Positions 61,175-64,000 of a DNA stretch of 64,000 nt are shown here, piece by piece (the stretch's first letter is position 1; each line of letters starts with the position of its first letter). The notes below the pieces were generated by a model, which saw only the letters and a program-made list of their open reading frames with translations, had not been told where the DNA came from and searched no databases. The stretch spans positions 157,501 through 221,500 of the forward strand of contig NZ_CP083374.1 in the NCBI RefSeq assembly GCF_017488845.2. Direction: 5' to 3'. Origin of the DNA: Ensifer canadensis (GTDB taxonomy: Bacteria > Pseudomonadota > Alphaproteobacteria > Rhizobiales > Rhizobiaceae). The position numbers and the translations under genes were made by a program.

Positions 61175-62581
61175 TCAACTCAACGGAAAGCCCATTGCCG
61201 AAACCAGCCTGAGCCACGGCTTGCGCCATCCGCCCTTTTGGTCGGCCGTATCGAGCGCATACATCGTGACCTGGGCCCCGAGCCAGCGGAAGGGTTCCGG
61301 CGGCACGACGTTGGGCAGCTGCGTTGCGAAATCCAGCCTGCTCTCCGAAGTCTTCGAGCCGTCGAGAATGTCGAGCGCTATGCGTGCGCCGAACCTCGAC
61401 GCGGAGACCCCAAAACCCGAGTAGCCGCCGGCATAAACCACCTTGCCTGCGTGGTATCTCTGGAAATGCACCGCCATGCGTGTGCTGAGATCGATCGGGC
61501 CGCTCCAGGCATGCGTGAAACGGTGGCCCTGCAACTGCGGAAACGTATCGAAGAACGCGGCCGCCAGCGGCTCATAGGTCTCGACGTCGCTATCCACGCT
61601 TGGCGACGTCGTGCCCGCGAAGGCATAGCCGAGCCTTCCCCCGAAGATGATCCGGTTGTCTTTCGTCAGGCGCATATAGTTCATCTGGGTCCGGGTATCG
61701 TAAACACCCTGCCGGTTCTTCCAGCCGACCGACGCCAGCTGTTGCTCAGACAACGGCTCGGTCGCGAGCACCCGATCTCTGACGGCGACAACACGGCGCT
61801 TGATGCCGGGATGGCCGGAAGCGAATGCGTTGGTGGCCAGCAGCACCTTTGGCGCGGTCACCGAGCCGAAGGGCGTCTTGACCTTGATCTTGGGCCCGAC
61901 CTCATCGAGCGCCAGCAACTCCGTATTCTCAAAGATCTCAACGCCGAGAGAAAGGGCCGTTCGTTTCAAACCCCAGGCGAGCAAGGCCGGGTGCACCGTG
62001 CCGCTGATATCCTTTGACCAGATCCCCGCCTTGTAGCGCGGCGATCCGATCTGCGCCTGGACCGCGTCCTGATCTAGAAACACGGCCTGATGGCCATATT
62101 GAAGGTGCAGTTCATGCTCCCTGCGAAGAGCTTCGAGATGGTCTGCATCCACGGCAACGGTCAGTTCGCCGCCCCACTCGGCGTGGCAGTCGATACCATG
62201 GTCGAAAATGGTCTGCATGAACCCATGCATGTTTTTCTTGCCCAACCGCTCCAGCTCGGCGATGTCGTTGGGGAACACGCGCACCGCATTGGACAGGCCG
62301 TGCATCACCGACGTGGAGACGACGCCGCCCGGGCGACCGGAAGCGCCGTTTGCGACGGTGCTCTTTTCGATCAGCACCACATCGAGATCGGGTTGCGCCT
62401 GTTTGGCCTGGATTGCGCCCCAGAGGCCAGTGAAACCGCCACCGACGATCAGCAGATCAGCCTTTCGATGGGCCGTCAGCGGCGGCAGCGCCTCGGGAGC
62501 ATCCGGCCGATCCAGCCAGAACGGCGACATCTTCACGTCGGCAAGCGACGCTACCGACGGTCGTTGCATTGGGTGTGCCAT
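61175..62581 (-). CDS. FAD-dependent oxidoreductase (DAO/gamma-glutamylputrescine oxidase-like)
   Basis: A 468-residue DAO-family flavoenzyme. It has the PuuB/OrdL-type N-terminus SPFWLDRPDAPEALPPL, FAD motif ADLLIVGGGFTGLWGAIQAK, EKSTVANGASGRPGG and a C-terminal GKVVYAGGYSGFGVSASRFG. These enzymes oxidise amines or amino acids, releasing ammonia or an aldehyde plus peroxide. It starts three bases after the cupin stop, so the two are coupled, and an amidohydrolase lies upstream in the same direction. An amide-to-amine-to-aldehyde route is suggested. Confidence 0.87.
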   Translation of the reverse strand: MAHPMQRPSVASLADVKMSPFWLDRPDAPEALPPLTAHRKADLLIVGGGFTGLWGAIQAKQAQPDLDVVLIEKSTVANGASGRPGGVVSTSVMHGLSNAVRVFPNDIAELERLGKKNMHGFMQTIFDHGIDCHAEWGGELTVAVDADHLEALRREHELHLQYGHQAVFLDQDAVQAQIGSPRYKAGIWSKDISGTVHPALLAWGLKRTALSLGVEIFENTELLALDEVGPKIKVKTPFGSVTAPKVLLATNAFASGHPGIKRRVVAVRDRVLATEPLSEQQLASVGWKNRQGVYDTRTQMNYMRLTKDNRIIFGGRLGYAFAGTTSPSVDSDVETYEPLAAAFFDTFPQLQGHRFTHAWSGPIDLSTRMAVHFQRYHAGKVVYAGGYSGFGVSASRFGARIALDILDGSKTSESRLDFATQLPNVVPPEPFRWLGAQVTMYALDTADQKGGWRKPWLRLVSAMGFPLS

Positions 62582-62584
62582 AGG

Positions 62585-62962
62585 TCACCCGTCAGTCTTT
62601 GCTGTATGCAAGACGTAGACTTTGCGCATCGTCTCCAGCACCTCGAACCGGACCTCAACCCCCTGCGGCAGCAGGTAGCTTTCGCCGGCTTGGAACGTCT
62701 CCACCGATCCGTCCGGGCTGGTGATCGAGACTTTTCCCGAGAGGATGACGCTGTACTCCACCCCGTCAGGGTAGGAGAGCATTTCGGCATAGGGCGTCGA
62801 TTGCCATGTACCGACGACGATCGAGCCGTCGGCGCTCTCGAAGTGGACATCGCCCATCTCGTCGGCAAAACCCGATAGGATCGCTTCGACGGGCACGACG
62901 CTGCACTTTTCCAACTCGCGCAGGCCGACGCCATTGCGATCGATTTTCATTACCTTGGACAT
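62585..62962 (-). CDS. Small cupin domain protein
   Basis: A 125-residue single-domain cupin of the DUF861 type, often next to DAO-family oxidases. SYPDGVEYSVILSGKVSITS and FQAGESYLLPQGVEVRFEV are the two cupin motifs. Few metal-binding histidines are present, so it may bind a ligand without metal. The ATG follows AGGAG by five bases; a longer frame into the amidohydrolase was rejected. It lies between the amidohydrolase and the FAD oxidoreductase. Confidence 0.8.
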   Translation of the reverse strand: MSKVMKIDRNGVGLRELEKCSVVPVEAILSGFADEMGDVHFESADGSIVVGTWQSTPYAEMLSYPDGVEYSVILSGKVSITSPDGSVETFQAGESYLLPQGVEVRFEVLETMRKVYVLHTAKTDG

Positions 62963-63038
62963 GTATGCTCCTGAATGCATGGTCAGTGGTTGGCGGGACG
63001 GGAGGCTGCCCGGCCCCGCCGGATGCGGTTTGGGGCTG

Positions 63039-64000
63039 CTATTTCGCCCGATAGACTTCCGTTCCGGCGACATAGGTCGCCTCGACATGCCGCTTGCGAA
63101 TGGACCGGTCGACGGGGTCGGGAAGCTTGGCGTCGAGCACGACGAAGTCTGCCCATTTGCCGGTCGAAATCGAGCCGATCTCATTGGCCCACGGCGTCAT
63201 GTTGGCGCCGGCCTGGGTGTAGGCGAACAGGGCCTCGTCAAAAGTGACCGCCTGCTCGGGGTGCCATGGACCATCGCCGAGCCCGAACGGGCTTTCGCGG
63301 AAAACGGCATCGTTGATCTGGGTCAGTGGGCTGAGCGGCGATGTCGCCCAGTCGGATCCGAACACGACGGGAACCTTGTGCTGCAGCATCGACTTCCAGA
63401 CATAGGCATGGCTTTCGCGCTCATGGCCTACCCGCTCGGTGATGTATTTTCCGATCGTGCCGGTTGCGTGGTTCGGTTGCATCGACGCGACGATGCCGAG
63501 CTTCTTGAAACGCTCGATATCGGGCGGAGAGATGATTTCGATATGCTCGACGCGATTGGGGTATTTGCCGGGTGATTGTCCCTTTTCGAATGCGTTCAGC
63601 GTCATCTGCACGCCGGCATCGCCAATCGCGTGGACGGCGGTCGGGAAACCGTTGTCGTTGGCAGCCTTGATCAGTGCGCTGAGATCAGCCTCCGACTGGA
63701 AGGGCTCTCCCTTCCATCCCGTGCGATCCGAGTAGTTTTCAAGCAGGTAGGCCGTGTGGGTCGACAGCACCCCGTCGACGACCGACTTGGCGTAACCGAC
63801 CGTCAGGAGTGGCCCCTTCACCATGGTCTCGCCGCTGGCAGCCACGCGGCTGTCGACGGTCTCACGATCCTTTGCCGCCGCCGGAATATTTGCAGCCTTG
63901 TCCTCGAAGAAACCGTACCAGACCCGCAATGACAGGTTCTTGTCCTCGACGAGTTTCAGATAGTCGTAGACAGCGGCGATGGACGACATGTCATGAACGC
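63039..64000 (-). CDS. YtcJ-like amidohydrolase (partial, runs off right edge)
   Basis: The minus strand is open from the stop at 63039 to the window edge (about 320 codons). It corresponds to the C-terminal part of a YtcJ-like amidohydrolase: metal-site segments NGFPTAVHAIGDAGVQMTLN, RVEHIEIISPPDIERF, FGSDWATSPLSPL and the C-terminal beta-sandwich GSISTGKWADFVVLDAKLPD. In-frame codons before the internal ATG at 63989 read V-H-D, part of the usual S-V-H-D-M motif, so the gene continues to the right. It is likely the upstream member of the cupin/FAD oxidoreductase group. Confidence 0.85.
   Translation of the reverse strand, partial: VHDMSSIAAVYDYLKLVEDKNLSLRVWYGFFEDKAANIPAAAKDRETVDSRVAASGETMVKGPLLTVGYAKSVVDGVLSTHTAYLLENYSDRTGWKGEPFQSEADLSALIKAANDNGFPTAVHAIGDAGVQMTLNAFEKGQSPGKYPNRVEHIEIISPPDIERFKKLGIVASMQPNHATGTIGKYITERVGHERESHAYVWKSMLQHKVPVVFGSDWATSPLSPLTQINDAVFRESPFGLGDGPWHPEQAVTFDEALFAYTQAGANMTPWANEIGSISTGKWADFVVLDAKLPDPVDRSIRKRHVEATYVAGTEVYRAK

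Noticed and set aside
1..64000. tRNA, rRNA, riboswitch, CRISPR, integrase, transposase, toxin-antitoxin or origin genes
   Set aside because: None was seen when reading both strands. A covariance-model scan (tRNA/Rfam) would be needed to exclude small RNAs.

Overview
The window looks like accessory DNA of an alphaproteobacterium in the Rhizobiaceae (Agrobacterium/Rhizobium/Ensifer type). It is GC-rich and dense with ABC importers, GntR, AraC and MocR regulators and small catabolic operons. It carries a BA14K-type surface protein and an alginate cluster whose lyase closely matches Agrobacterium Atu3025. I saw no rRNA, tRNA, CRISPR array, insertion sequence or phage gene. The only biosynthetic genes are ddl and leuB, so a secondary chromosome, megaplasmid or flexible chromosomal region all fit.

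Layout. 0-2 kb: two divergent citrate-synthase-family genes; the left one has an N-terminal helix-turn-helix and runs off the window. 2-11.2 kb: a leftward operon (exported haloperoxidase-like hydrolase, MFS exporter, DoxX, exported amidohydrolase, XapX, isochorismatase-fold hydrolase) followed by three AraC-type regulators. 11.7-14.5 kb: a MocR regulator divergent from D-Ala-D-Ala ligase, with a three-copy repeat between them. 14.6-23 kb: mixed genes including an amidohydrolase relic, an alcohol/aldehyde/enolase-superfamily oxidation operon next to an ABC-ATPase relic, a class III cyclase and an SRPBCC protein. 23.1-35.2 kb: a histidine phosphatase, then an eleven-gene leftward unit (GntR, ALDH, SDR, dipeptide-type ABC importer, amidase, leuB) with a promoter and operator at one end and a strong terminator at the other.

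35.3-45.2 kb: a rightward alginate-utilisation cluster: GntR regulator, AlgS/M1/M2/Q-like importer, PL15 exo-lyase, SDR reductase and an SGNH hydrolase that could remove acetyl groups. 45.4-49.1 kb: an exported phytochelatin-synthase-like cysteine peptidase, a SARP/TPR regulator and a methyltransferase. 49.3-55 kb: a seven-gene unit with a polar-amino-acid-type importer, an UTRA GntR regulator, a BtpA-family barrel protein, an AllA-like cupin and a PfkB kinase. No pathway I know fits this set, and it is my best candidate for an undescribed system. 56-61 kb: an AcoR-type sigma-54 activator, a 32-bp perfect palindrome, a consensus sigma-54 promoter, a butanediol-dehydrogenase-like ADH and an NTF2/flavin monooxygenase fusion. 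61.1-64 kb: a leftward FAD oxidoreductase, cupin and amidohydrolase group that leaves the window.

All calls come from reading the sequence and recognising families. No alignment, HMM search or statistical scan was run. Start sites were chosen from visible Shine-Dalgarno sequences, overlaps and family length.
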